Shown: positions 8,275 to 16,229 of the stretch, piece by piece
Layout: every line of letters begins with the position of its first letter
Numbering within the stretch: the first letter of the stretch is position 1
From: Sinomonas terrae
GTDB taxonomy: Bacteria > Actinomycetota > Actinomycetes > Actinomycetales > Micrococcaceae
Assembly (NCBI RefSeq): GCF_022539255.1
Contig: NZ_JAKZBV010000001.1
Coordinates: 2,976,001 to 3,040,000 of the forward strand
Reading direction: 5' to 3'
Length of the DNA: 64,000 nt
The notes under the pieces: generated by a model
What the model saw: the letters and a program-made list of their open reading frames with translations, nothing else
Databases searched by the model: none
What the model was told of the DNA's origin: nothing
Position numbers and translations under genes: made by a program

Positions 8275-8958
8275 GTGAGTACCACGCCGCCCAGCCTTCC
8301 GCCGTCTCCGGAGCGGTCAGACCCGGAGCAAGCCCCTCTGGTCCTCGCCTCCAAGTCGCCCGCGCGCACCAAGCTCCTGACCGAGGCAGGGATCCCGCAC
8401 CGGATCGTCGTCTCGGCGGTCGACGAGGTAGCGGTCGCGGATGCACACCCCGAGGCCGCTCCGGGCGAGATGGCTCTCCTGCTGGCCCGCGCCAAAGCCG
8501 AGGCCGTCGCGACGCTCCCCGAGGCTGCGGGCGCGCTCGTGCTGGGCTGCGACTCGGTCTTCGAGTTCGACGGCGAGGCGCTCGGCAAGCCGTACACGGC
8601 CGAGGTCGCGATCGAGCGTCTGAAGGCAATGAGCGGTCGCACCGGCATCCTGCACACCGGGCACTGGCTTGTGGACTGCCGTGACGGGATCCTCTCGGAC
8701 GATGGGGAGCTCTCCTCCGCGATCGTCGAGTTCACGGAGATGTCCGACGACGAGATCGCGGCGTACGTTGCAACCGGCGAGCCGCTGCACTGCGCGGGCT
8801 CGTTCACGATCGACGGGTTCGGCGGTGCGTTCCTCGCCCGCGTCGAGGGCGACCCGCACACCGTGATCGGCCTCTCGGTCTCGACGCTCCGCTCCCTCCT
8901 GGCGCGCGCCGGAGTCTCGCTGACCGACTTCTGGCGACCCGCCGTCGTCGCCCGCTGA
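8275..8958 (+). CDS. maf: Maf-like nucleoside triphosphate pyrophosphatase
   Basis: The 227-residue protein hydrolyses non-canonical or modified NTPs to NMP and PPi. Visible motifs are LASKSPARTKLL near the N-terminus (the Maf SxSPRR-like signature), the GCDSVFEFDGEALGKP active-site segment and the GSFTIDGFGGAFL stretch near the C-terminus. The frame is open about 144 bp further upstream, but GTG at 8275 is preferred because TAGGCT lies 7 bp before it and homology begins soon after. In actinobacteria maf normally sits between accE and accA3; accA3 does follow here. Confidence 0.9.
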   Translation: MSTTPPSLPPSPERSDPEQAPLVLASKSPARTKLLTEAGIPHRIVVSAVDEVAVADAHPEAAPGEMALLLARAKAEAVATLPEAAGALVLGCDSVFEFDGEALGKPYTAEVAIERLKAMSGRTGILHTGHWLVDCRDGILSDDGELSSAIVEFTEMSDDEIAAYVATGEPLHCAGSFTIDGFGGAFLARVEGDPHTVIGLSVSTLRSLLARAGVSLTDFWRPAVVAR

Positions 8959-9063
8959 CTGCCCGCTCCGCCGCTGGGCAAGAATTTGTAGGACCTCCAC
9001 AAAGGATCGCCGTCTCCCCCGCCGAATGCGCCATCAATATGGGCGATTCCACCAAAGGAGCGC

Positions 9064-9069
9064 TAGGCT
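9064..9069 (+). promoter_or_regulatory. -10 element TAGGCT before accA3
   Basis: TAGGCT at 9064-9069 predicts a transcript start near 9076, downstream of the ATG at 9039, so that ATG cannot be the main start. GGAG at 9087-9090 precedes the TTG at 9096. Confidence 0.5.
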
Positions 9070-9095
9070 CACGGGGAGCACAGAACGGAGAAACC

Positions 9096-10880
9096 TTGTC
9101 CCCCAACGCTGGAAGCAGCCCCATCACCAAGGTCCTCATCGCGAACCGCGGCGAGATCGCCGTGCGCGTCATCCGCGCCGCCCGCGACGAGGGCATCGCG
9201 TCCGTGGCCGTCTACGCGGACCCGGACCGGGACGCGCTGCACGTGCGTCTCGCCGACGAGGCGTTCGCGCTGGGCGGGACGACGGCTGCCGAGTCGTACC
9301 TCGTGATGGACAAGATCCTCGAGGCGGCCAGCGCCTCGGGCGCCGATGCGATCCACCCGGGCTATGGCTTCCTCTCGGAGAACGCCGAGTTTGCGCGCCG
9401 CGTCATCGACGCGGGCCTCACGTGGGTCGGCCCCTCCCCCGACGCGATCGCGGCGCTGGGCGACAAGGTGCGCGCGCGGCACATCGCGGAGAAGGTGGGC
9501 GCACCGCTCGTCCCGGGCACGAAGGACCCCGTCAGCTCGGCCGACGAGGTGCTCGCCTTCGCGCGCGAGTACGGCCTGCCCGTGGCGATCAAGGCGGCCT
9601 ACGGCGGCGGCGGCCGCGGAATCAAGGTCGCCCGCAGCATCGAGGAGATCCCCCACCTCTACGAATCCGCCGTCCGCGAGGCGACGGCGGCGTTCGGGCG
9701 GGGCGAATGCTTCATCGAGCGCTTCCTCGACTCCCCGCGACACGTGGAGACCCAGTGCCTCGCGGACGCACACGGCAACGTCGTCGTCGTCTCGACCCGC
9801 GACTGCTCGCTCCAGCGCCGCAACCAGAAGCTTGTCGAGGAGGCGCCCGCGCCGTTCCTCAGCGAGGAGCAGACCAAGCGCCTCTACGAATCCTCGAAGG
9901 CCATCCTCAAGGAGGCCGGGTACCTCGGCGCGGGCACGTGCGAGTTCCTCGTCGGCCAGGACGGCACGATCAGCTTCCTCGAGGTCAACACGCGGCTCCA
10001 GGTGGAGCACTGCGTGTCCGAGGAGGTCACCGGGCTCGACCTCGTGCGCGAACAGTTCCGCCTCGCCCGCGGCGAGGACCTCGGCTACGACGACCCCGAG
10101 ATCCGCGGGCACTCGTTCGAATTCCGGATCAACGGCGAGGACCCGGGCCGGAACTTCATGCCGGCGCCCGGAACGGTAGAGACGCTCAAGTACCCGGCGG
10201 GGCCGGGCATCCGCGTGGACTCCGGAATCGAGGCTGGCGAGGTCATCAGCGGCAACTTCGACTCGATGCTCGCGAAGCTCGTCGTAAGCGGGGCAACGCG
10301 GCAGCAGGCGCTCGAGCGCTCTCGCCGCGCGCTCGACGAACTGGTGATCACGGGCATGCCTACGGTCGTCCCGTTCCACGCCGCCGTCGTCCGCGACCCC
10401 GCCTTCGCGCCGGCTTCTGGCCCGTTCAAGGTGCACACGCGGTGGATCGAGACCGAGTTCGAGAACAACATCCCGGCTTGGTCCGGTACGCCCGGCGTCG
10501 CGGCGGACGACGCCGGAGAGCGGCAGAGCGTCGTCGTCGAGGTGGGCGGCAAGCGGCTTGAGGTGACGATCCCCGCGGGCCTCGGCGGTGTTGCAAAGGC
10601 CGGGAAGTCCAAGTCCAAGAAGGCCCGCTCGGCGCGCGGAGGTTCGGCCGCCGCTGCGGCGAGCGGTGACGCCCTCACGGCCCCCATGCAGGGAACAATC
10701 GTCAAGGTCGCCGTCGCGAACGGTGAGCAGGTCGCGGAGGGTGATCTCGTCGTCGTCCTCGAGGCCATGAAGATGGAGCAGCCGCTCACGGCGCACCGCT
10801 CGGGAACCATCCACGGTCTCACCGCCGAGCCGGGGCAGACCGTATCGGCGGGATCGGTCATCGCAACGATCGAGGATTGA
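9096..10880 (+). CDS. accA3: Acyl-CoA carboxylase alpha subunit (biotin carboxylase + BCCP)
   Basis: The 594-residue fusion carboxylates its own biotin using ATP and bicarbonate, then presents it to AccD5-type transferases. The biotin carboxylase N-domain starts at KVLIANRGEIAVRVIRAA. The ATP-grasp glycine loop AAYGGGGRGIKVARS and the SFLEVNTRLQVEH catalytic stretch follow. After an Ala/Lys linker comes the biotinyl domain with the EAMKM motif (Lys about 559). The TTG start is chosen over an in-frame ATG 57 bp upstream because the -10 hexamer TAGGCT (9064) lies between them and GGAG precedes the TTG. A 22-bp repeat array follows the stop directly. Confidence 0.92.
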   Translation: MSPNAGSSPITKVLIANRGEIAVRVIRAARDEGIASVAVYADPDRDALHVRLADEAFALGGTTAAESYLVMDKILEAASASGADAIHPGYGFLSENAEFARRVIDAGLTWVGPSPDAIAALGDKVRARHIAEKVGAPLVPGTKDPVSSADEVLAFAREYGLPVAIKAAYGGGGRGIKVARSIEEIPHLYESAVREATAAFGRGECFIERFLDSPRHVETQCLADAHGNVVVVSTRDCSLQRRNQKLVEEAPAPFLSEEQTKRLYESSKAILKEAGYLGAGTCEFLVGQDGTISFLEVNTRLQVEHCVSEEVTGLDLVREQFRLARGEDLGYDDPEIRGHSFEFRINGEDPGRNFMPAPGTVETLKYPAGPGIRVDSGIEAGEVISGNFDSMLAKLVVSGATRQQALERSRRALDELVITGMPTVVPFHAAVVRDPAFAPASGPFKVHTRWIETEFENNIPAWSGTPGVAADDAGERQSVVVEVGGKRLEVTIPAGLGGVAKAGKSKSKKARSARGGSAAAAASGDALTAPMQGTIVKVAVANGEQVAEGDLVVVLEAMKMEQPLTAHRSGTIHGLTAEPGQTVSAGSVIATIED

Positions 10881-10898
10881 CCACTCCCCGAGCGAGAA

Positions 10899-11016
10899 CT
10901 GGCCACTCGTCAGAAGAGAAGTGGCCACTCGTCGTAAGAGAAGTGGCCACTCGTCGGAACACCGACGAGTGGTCACTTTCGTACCGACGAGTGGCCAGAT
11001 CTTTGCCGACGTGTGG
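10899..11016. repeat. 22-bp repeat arrays, three plus three copies in opposite orientation
   Basis: It belongs to the same family as 4532-4846. Units in the GTGGCCACTCGTC orientation start at 10899 (first base C), 10921 and 10943; units in the CGACGAGTGG orientation have ACGAG or ACGTG at 10965, 10987 and 11009, all 22 bp apart. The arrays occupy nearly all of the gap between the convergent accA3 and MHS transporter genes, which has no other terminator, so a bidirectional terminator role is possible. Confidence 0.9.
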
Positions 11017-12432
11017 TCAGGCCGAGATGTTGTCCTCGAAGTTGCGGTCCTTCGTCTCACGGGTGAGCAGCAGGGCCACGAGGGTGAGCACCGCGGCGAC
11101 CGCGAGGTACACGCCCACGAGCACGGTGCTGCCCTTGCCGGCCTGCCACAGCGCGATCGCGACGAACGACGCCGGAGCGGCGCCAATCACCGAGGACAGG
11201 TTGTAGGCGATCGCCGAGCCCGTGTAGCGGACGTTGGCCGGGAAGAGCTCCGGCAGAATGGTCGCCATCGGACCGAACGTCGCACCCATGAGCGTGAAGC
11301 CGACGATGAGGCCGACCATGGCCGCGGCCGTGCCGGGACCGAACATGAGGCCCCACAGAAGGCCGAACGCGAGAATGCCGACGGTCACCCAGATGAGAAA
11401 CTTCCGGCGCCCGTACTTCTCGGCAAGCGGCCCGGACACCACGGTGAACACGCCGAAGAACACGACGCCGATGATGAGCATCCAGAGGAACAGCCCGCGG
11501 TCGATCCCGAGTCCGGGCACGAACGTCGACGGGTTGAACTTCTGGCCCGCCTTCTCGGCCGCCGCCCGGGCCACCTCGAGCTTGTTCGTCGCCGTGGCGT
11601 AGGTGAGCGTGAAGCTCGTGGTGAGGTAGAAGAGCACGTAGGTCGCGAGCATGATGAACGTTCCCGCGATGACCGCACGCCAGTGGTGCTTGAACGTTGC
11701 AGCGAGCGGAACCTTGGCGACCTTGTCCTCGTCGATGACCTTCTGGAACGAGGTGCTCTCGACAAGCTTGAGCCGGACATACAGGCCGATCGCCACCATG
11801 ACGATGCTGAACAGGAACGGGATCCGCCAGCCGAAGTCCTCGAACTGCTTCGCGCTGAGGAAGGTGTTCATCACCACGTACATCGTGTTCGCGATGATGA
11901 AGCCGATCGGTGCGCCGAGCTGCGGGAACGTGCCCCACACGGCGCGCTTGTTGGCGGGCGCGTTCTCCGTCGCCAGCAGCGCAGCGCCGGACCACTCGCC
12001 ACCGAGAGCGAGGCCCTGGAGGAAGCGGAGGACGACGAGCAGCAGCGGGGCGAGGACCATCCACCCCGGGGTCGTCGCCGGAGGGAGGATGCCGACGAAG
12101 AACGTCGCGAGGCCCATGGTCAGCAGCGAGGCGACGAGAGTGCCCTTGCGGCCGAGCTTGTCGCCGAAGTGGCCGAAGATGATCGAGCCGACGGGGCGGG
12201 CGACGAACGCAACGCCGAAGATCGCGAAGGAACTCAGGATGGCGTTGATGTCCGACGCGCTGGGGAAGAAGAGTTTCGGGAAGACGAGAACCGACGCCGT
12301 CGCGTACGCGTAGAAGTCGAAGAACTCGATCGTCGTCCCGATGAGGCTCGAGAAGATCACGCGCCCTCGGGTGTTCGCGCCGTTCCCTGTGCTCTGCGGC
12401 TTCGCTGCTTCGGCGACCGCTCGTGTGGCCAT
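11017..12432 (-). CDS. MFS transporter, metabolite:H+ symporter (MHS) family
   Basis: This 471-residue, 12-helix protein resembles the ProP/KgtP/ShiA group: TTIEFFDFYAYATASVLVFPKLFFP in helix 1, FGHFGDKLGRKGTL as the MFS loop 2-3 motif (about 104-117), and RFLQGLALGGEWSGAALLATE as the MHS signature. It imports a carboxylate, betaine, proline or aromatic acid with protons; the substrate is not determinable. ATG at 12432 has GAAAGG about 11 nt upstream. Palindromes upstream (12460-12540) suggest control by a local regulator not encoded beside it. Confidence 0.9.
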   Translation of the reverse strand: MATRAVAEAAKPQSTGNGANTRGRVIFSSLIGTTIEFFDFYAYATASVLVFPKLFFPSASDINAILSSFAIFGVAFVARPVGSIIFGHFGDKLGRKGTLVASLLTMGLATFFVGILPPATTPGWMVLAPLLLVVLRFLQGLALGGEWSGAALLATENAPANKRAVWGTFPQLGAPIGFIIANTMYVVMNTFLSAKQFEDFGWRIPFLFSIVMVAIGLYVRLKLVESTSFQKVIDEDKVAKVPLAATFKHHWRAVIAGTFIMLATYVLFYLTTSFTLTYATATNKLEVARAAAEKAGQKFNPSTFVPGLGIDRGLFLWMLIIGVVFFGVFTVVSGPLAEKYGRRKFLIWVTVGILAFGLLWGLMFGPGTAAAMVGLIVGFTLMGATFGPMATILPELFPANVRYTGSAIAYNLSSVIGAAPASFVAIALWQAGKGSTVLVGVYLAVAAVLTLVALLLTRETKDRNFEDNISA

Positions 12433-12459
12433 GATGCTCAGTGCCTTTCACAAAATGCT

Positions 12460-12483
12460 GGACCCAGGCTGAAAACTGGGTCC
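12460..12483. promoter_or_regulatory. Inverted repeat in the MHS transporter leader
   Basis: GGACCCAG and CTGGGTCC (12460-12467 and 12476-12483) flank an 8-bp loop 28 bp upstream of the transporter ATG. It could be an operator or a leader-RNA hairpin. Confidence 0.5.
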
Positions 12484-12515
12484 GAAATCTCAGTACGCCT
12501 GATCCTATGAACCAC

Positions 12516-12540
12516 GTCCGATTATCGGACAGTTGGTCCG
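12516..12540. promoter_or_regulatory. Overlapping palindromic operator upstream of the MHS transporter
   Basis: GTCCGA-TTA-TCGGAC (12516-12530) is a perfect 6-bp-arm palindrome. TTATCGGAC also pairs with the following GTCCGAATAA (from 12536). Two dyads sharing a half-site resemble GntR or IclR-type operators. The regulator is unknown. Confidence 0.55.
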
Positions 12541-12604
12541 AATAATGAGACGCGGCGAGCGCCCACGGGCCTCACCACGCTCGGCGGCGAGTTGAGAGGC
12601 CGAT

Positions 12605-12658
12605 GTCACGGACCGTTTACGGCCCGCGACCCTCGCGGAAACGCGGCTTTCCTAGCGT
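12605..12658 (+). promoter_or_regulatory. GlnR-like box quartet and narK promoter
   Basis: Four 5-bp boxes at 11-bp period, GTCAC (12605), TTTAC (12616), CGACC (12627) and GAAAC (12638), match the a/b-site layout of actinobacterial GlnR targets (gTnAC-n6-GaAAC twice). TAGCGT at 12653-12658 is a good -10, so the boxes sit in the activator position. This predicts induction under nitrogen limitation. Confidence 0.65.
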
Positions 12659-12694
12659 GGGACCAGATCCCCCACGCAGATTCCAGGAGGGCCC

Positions 12695-14113
12695 ATGAGC
12701 ACCGAACCCCAGACAGCGGCAACCGCCCAGCAGGTGAGCCTCGACTTCCGCGCCGGGCGCTGGATCGAGCACTGGAACCCCGAAGACTCCGGTCAGTGGG
12801 AGGGCGAAGGCCGTGCCATCGCCAAGCGCAACCTCTCGTGGTCTATCTTTGCCGAGTTCCTCGGCTTCGTCGTGTGGCAGCTCTGGTCGATCGTCGTGGT
12901 CCAGCTCCCCGCGGCCGGCTTCAGGTTCGACACGTCCCAGACGTTCTGGCTCATCTCGATGCCGAGCCTCGTCGGCGCGACGCTCCGGATTCCGTACACC
13001 TTCACGGTCTCCCGCTTCGGCGGCCGCAACTGGACGGTCGTCTCCGCGCTCCTTCTCCTGATTCCCGCGCTCGGCCTCGCCGCCTGCGTCGCGAACCCCT
13101 CGACGCCGTTCTGGCTCATGCTCCTCGTCGCGGGCCTCGCGGGCTTCGGCGGCGGCAACTTCGCAAGCTCGATGGCCAACATCACGTTCTTCTACCCCGC
13201 GAAGGAGAAGGGCTGGGCCCTCGGCCTCAACGCGGCGGGCGGCAACCTGGGTGCTGCGATCTCGCAGCTCGCCGTACCGCTCGTGGTGAGCCTGACCGCC
13301 GTCGCCCTGACCGGGGGGACGGGCAGCCATGGGAACGGCGGGACGCTCGCAATGGCCGGGCTCATGTGGGTTCCGCTCATCCTCATCGCCGCTTTCGGGG
13401 CGTGGCGGAACATGAACAACCTCTCGAACGCCAAGGGCGACCTCGCCGGCTCGCTCGCGGCCCTCAAGGAACCGCACCTCTGGATCGTCGCGTTCCTCTA
13501 CATCGGCACGTTCGGTTCGTTCATCGGCTTCGGCGGCGTCTTCCCGAAGCTCATCCACGACATCTTCCCGGCGTACTCCGCCTTCGCCCTCGGCCCAGCG
13601 GCACTTTCGCTCGCCTTCCTCGGCCCCCTCGTCGGCTCACTGTCGCGGCCCTACGGCGGCAAGCTCGCGGACCGCTTCGGAGGCGCGCGCATCACCGTCA
13701 CGTCGTTCGCCGTCATGGCGGTGGCGACCCTGGCCCTCATCGCGACGCTTCCTCTCAAGAGCTTCTGGCTGTTCCTGGCCCTCTTCCTCGTGCTGTTCGC
13801 CGCGAGCGGGGTCGGCAACGGATCGACCTATCGTATGATCCCGGTGATCTTCGCCCGGGCGAGCCGTTCCGCGCGCTCCGGCGCTGCGCCGTCGTACACG
13901 GCACGCCTCTCTTCGGCGGCCCTCGGCCTGATCTCGGCGATCGGAGCGTACGGCGGCTTCGTGATCCCGCAGCTGCTCGGCGCCTCGAGCAGCGCGACCG
14001 GCTCCTACGTTCCCGCGTTCTTCGGCTTCGTCGGAACCTACGCGCTCATGCTGATCGTCTCGTGGGCCTGCTACTTGCGCCGCGGAAGCGCCGTGGCCCG
14101 GACGGGCGCCTAG
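12695..14113 (+). CDS. narK: Nitrate/nitrite transporter, NNP family
   Basis: This 472-residue MFS protein brings nitrate into the cell or exchanges it for nitrite. The nitrate signature GFGGGNFASSMANITFFYP, followed by the second signature GLNAAGGNLGAAISQ, is diagnostic for NNP transporters; helix 2 carries an arginine in LRIPYTF. The start is ATG at 12695 with AGGAGG 12 bp upstream. The nitrate reductase gene follows after 1 bp, so import and reduction are co-transcribed. GlnR-like boxes precede the promoter. Confidence 0.93.
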   Translation: MSTEPQTAATAQQVSLDFRAGRWIEHWNPEDSGQWEGEGRAIAKRNLSWSIFAEFLGFVVWQLWSIVVVQLPAAGFRFDTSQTFWLISMPSLVGATLRIPYTFTVSRFGGRNWTVVSALLLLIPALGLAACVANPSTPFWLMLLVAGLAGFGGGNFASSMANITFFYPAKEKGWALGLNAAGGNLGAAISQLAVPLVVSLTAVALTGGTGSHGNGGTLAMAGLMWVPLILIAAFGAWRNMNNLSNAKGDLAGSLAALKEPHLWIVAFLYIGTFGSFIGFGGVFPKLIHDIFPAYSAFALGPAALSLAFLGPLVGSLSRPYGGKLADRFGGARITVTSFAVMAVATLALIATLPLKSFWLFLALFLVLFAASGVGNGSTYRMIPVIFARASRSARSGAAPSYTARLSSAALGLISAIGAYGGFVIPQLLGASSSATGSYVPAFFGFVGTYALMLIVSWACYLRRGSAVARTGA

Positions 14114-14114
14114 C

Positions 14115-16229
14115 ATGACTGTCCCGACGTCGACCCACTGCCCCTACTGCGCCCTGCAGTGCGGAATGTCCCTCGCTCCCAGCCAGGAGGGGCCCGCGTC
14201 CGTCGAGGTATCCGGTCGCGACTTCCCGACGAGCCGCGGCGGCCTGTGCCGCAAGGGCTGGACTGCCGCCGAGCTGTTGCGGCACCCCGAGCGGGTCACC
14301 GAGCCGCTGGTCCGGGACGAAGGCGGCACGCTTCGGACCGCGAGCTGGGACGAGGCGCTCGGACGGATTGCGGCGGCGGTCCGCCGCGTCCAGGCCGCGC
14401 ATGGGCCGGACGCCGTTGGGATCTTCGGCGGGGGCGGGCTCACCAACGAGAAGGCGTACCTGCTCGGCAAGTTCGCACGGGTCGCGCTCGGGACGTCGCG
14501 CATCGACTACAACGGCCGGTTCTGCATGTCTTCGGCGGCCGCCGCGGGGAACCGCGCCTTCGGTATCGACCGCGGCCTTCCGTTCCCGCTCACCGACCTC
14601 GACGACGCCGACACCGTCCTCCTGCTCGGCTCCAACGTGGCCGAGACGATGCCGCCGTTCGTCCAGCACCTCGAGGCGGCGCGTGCGGCAGGCGGGCTCG
14701 TCGTCGTCGACCCTCGGCGCTCCGCAACCGCACAGCTCACGGACGACGGCGCCGGAAGCCACCTCGCGCCGGCTCCGCACACCGACCTGATCCTGCTCCT
14801 GGGCCTTGCGCACGTCGTCGTGAACGACAGCCTGCTCGACTCGCGCTACCTTGCGGAGCGGACTCGGGGGCTCGAGGCCGTCATCCTCTCGGTTGCCCCG
14901 TGGTGGCCGGAGCGGGTGCAGGGGGCCACCGGCGTCCCCGCGGACCTCATCCGAGCGACAGCTCGACGCCTCGCGGAGTCCGCGCGGACAGGCTCCTGCT
15001 ACATCCTCACCGGGCGCGGCGTCGAACAGCACGCCGACGGCACGGACACGGTGACGGCCGCGATCAACCTCGCGCTCCTGCTGGGCCTCCCCGGGTCGGC
15101 GCGCGGGGGCTACGGCACGCTCACCGGCCAGGGCAACGGGCAGGGCGGCCGGGAACACGGCCAGAAGGCCGACCAGCTCCCCGGCTACCGCAAGATCACG
15201 GACCCGGCGGCCCGCGTCCACCTTGCGGGCGTATGGGGCGTGCCCGAGGCGAGCATCCCCGGCCCGGGGCTCCCCGCCGTCGAGCTCCTGCGCACCCTGG
15301 GGACGGACGACGGCGTGCGGGCGCTGCTCGTGCACGGCGCCAACGTCGTGGTCTCCGCCCCGGACGCCTCCATGGTCCGCGAAGGACTGCGCCGTCTCGA
15401 TTTCCTCGCCGTGTGCGACTTCTTCCTCTCGGAGACGGCGCGCGAGGCGGACGTCGTCCTGCCCGTCCTGCAGTGGGCCGAGGAGGAAGGCACGATGACC
15501 AACCTCGAGGGCCGCGTGCTCCGCCGGCGCCGGGCCGTCGAGCCGCCGCCGGGGGCGCGGTCCGAGCTCTGGATCCTGAACCGCCTCGCCGCGCTGCTCG
15601 ACGCGCCGTCATCCTTCCCCACGGACCCCGAGAGCGTCTTCGAAGAGCTGCGGGCGGCCTCCTCGGGCGGCCTCGCGGACTATTCGGGGATCTCGTACCC
15701 CATGCTCGACGCGGGCGAGGAAGCGTATTGGCCGTACCCGCACGGCTCACGCGGAACGCCGCGGCTGTTCCGGGAAGGCTTCGCGCACGACGACGGGCGC
15801 GCCCGGCTGGTCGCCGTACGCGCCTCCGCTCCCAGCTGGACCTCAACTCCTGAGGAGTTCCAGCTCGCGACGGGACGGCTGCTCGAGCATTACCAGTCCG
15901 GGGCCCAGACGCGTCGGGTTGCCGCGCTCACCGATGCGCAGCCCGAGCCACGCCTGCAGATCCACCCCGCCTCCGCCGCCCGGCTGCGGATCGAGGACAG
16001 CGGGTGGGTCCGGGTGACGCGCCCGGGGTCTGACGTACCCGAGGTCCTGTGCCGGGCTGAGCTGAGCACGGGCATCAGGCCCGACACCGTGTTCCTCCCG
16101 TTCCACTTTCCAGGCCTCTCCGCGGCCAACCAGGTCACAGAGGCGCGCACCGACCCGATCTCCGGGATGCCCGAATTCAAGACGACCCGAGTCCTCGTCC
16201 GGGCCGCCGCAGGAGAGGAACGCCCGTGA
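14115..16229 (+). CDS. nasA: Assimilatory nitrate reductase catalytic subunit (molybdopterin)
   Basis: The 704-residue cytoplasmic molybdoenzyme reduces nitrate to nitrite. Near the N-terminus C9-x2-C12-x3-C16 and C45 bind a 4Fe-4S cluster. C137 in YNGRFCMSSA is the predicted molybdenum ligand, and TGQGNGQGGREHGQKADQLPG is the cofactor-binding stretch of NasA-type enzymes. A molybdopterin dinucleotide-binding domain occupies about 570-700. It begins 1 bp after narK and its stop overlaps the next gene's GTG. It lacks the extra C-terminal BFD domain of some NasA proteins; that domain is on the downstream reductase instead. Confidence 0.92.
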   Translation: MTVPTSTHCPYCALQCGMSLAPSQEGPASVEVSGRDFPTSRGGLCRKGWTAAELLRHPERVTEPLVRDEGGTLRTASWDEALGRIAAAVRRVQAAHGPDAVGIFGGGGLTNEKAYLLGKFARVALGTSRIDYNGRFCMSSAAAAGNRAFGIDRGLPFPLTDLDDADTVLLLGSNVAETMPPFVQHLEAARAAGGLVVVDPRRSATAQLTDDGAGSHLAPAPHTDLILLLGLAHVVVNDSLLDSRYLAERTRGLEAVILSVAPWWPERVQGATGVPADLIRATARRLAESARTGSCYILTGRGVEQHADGTDTVTAAINLALLLGLPGSARGGYGTLTGQGNGQGGREHGQKADQLPGYRKITDPAARVHLAGVWGVPEASIPGPGLPAVELLRTLGTDDGVRALLVHGANVVVSAPDASMVREGLRRLDFLAVCDFFLSETAREADVVLPVLQWAEEEGTMTNLEGRVLRRRRAVEPPPGARSELWILNRLAALLDAPSSFPTDPESVFEELRAASSGGLADYSGISYPMLDAGEEAYWPYPHGSRGTPRLFREGFAHDDGRARLVAVRASAPSWTSTPEEFQLATGRLLEHYQSGAQTRRVAALTDAQPEPRLQIHPASAARLRIEDSGWVRVTRPGSDVPEVLCRAELSTGIRPDTVFLPFHFPGLSAANQVTEARTDPISGMPEFKTTRVLVRAAAGEERP

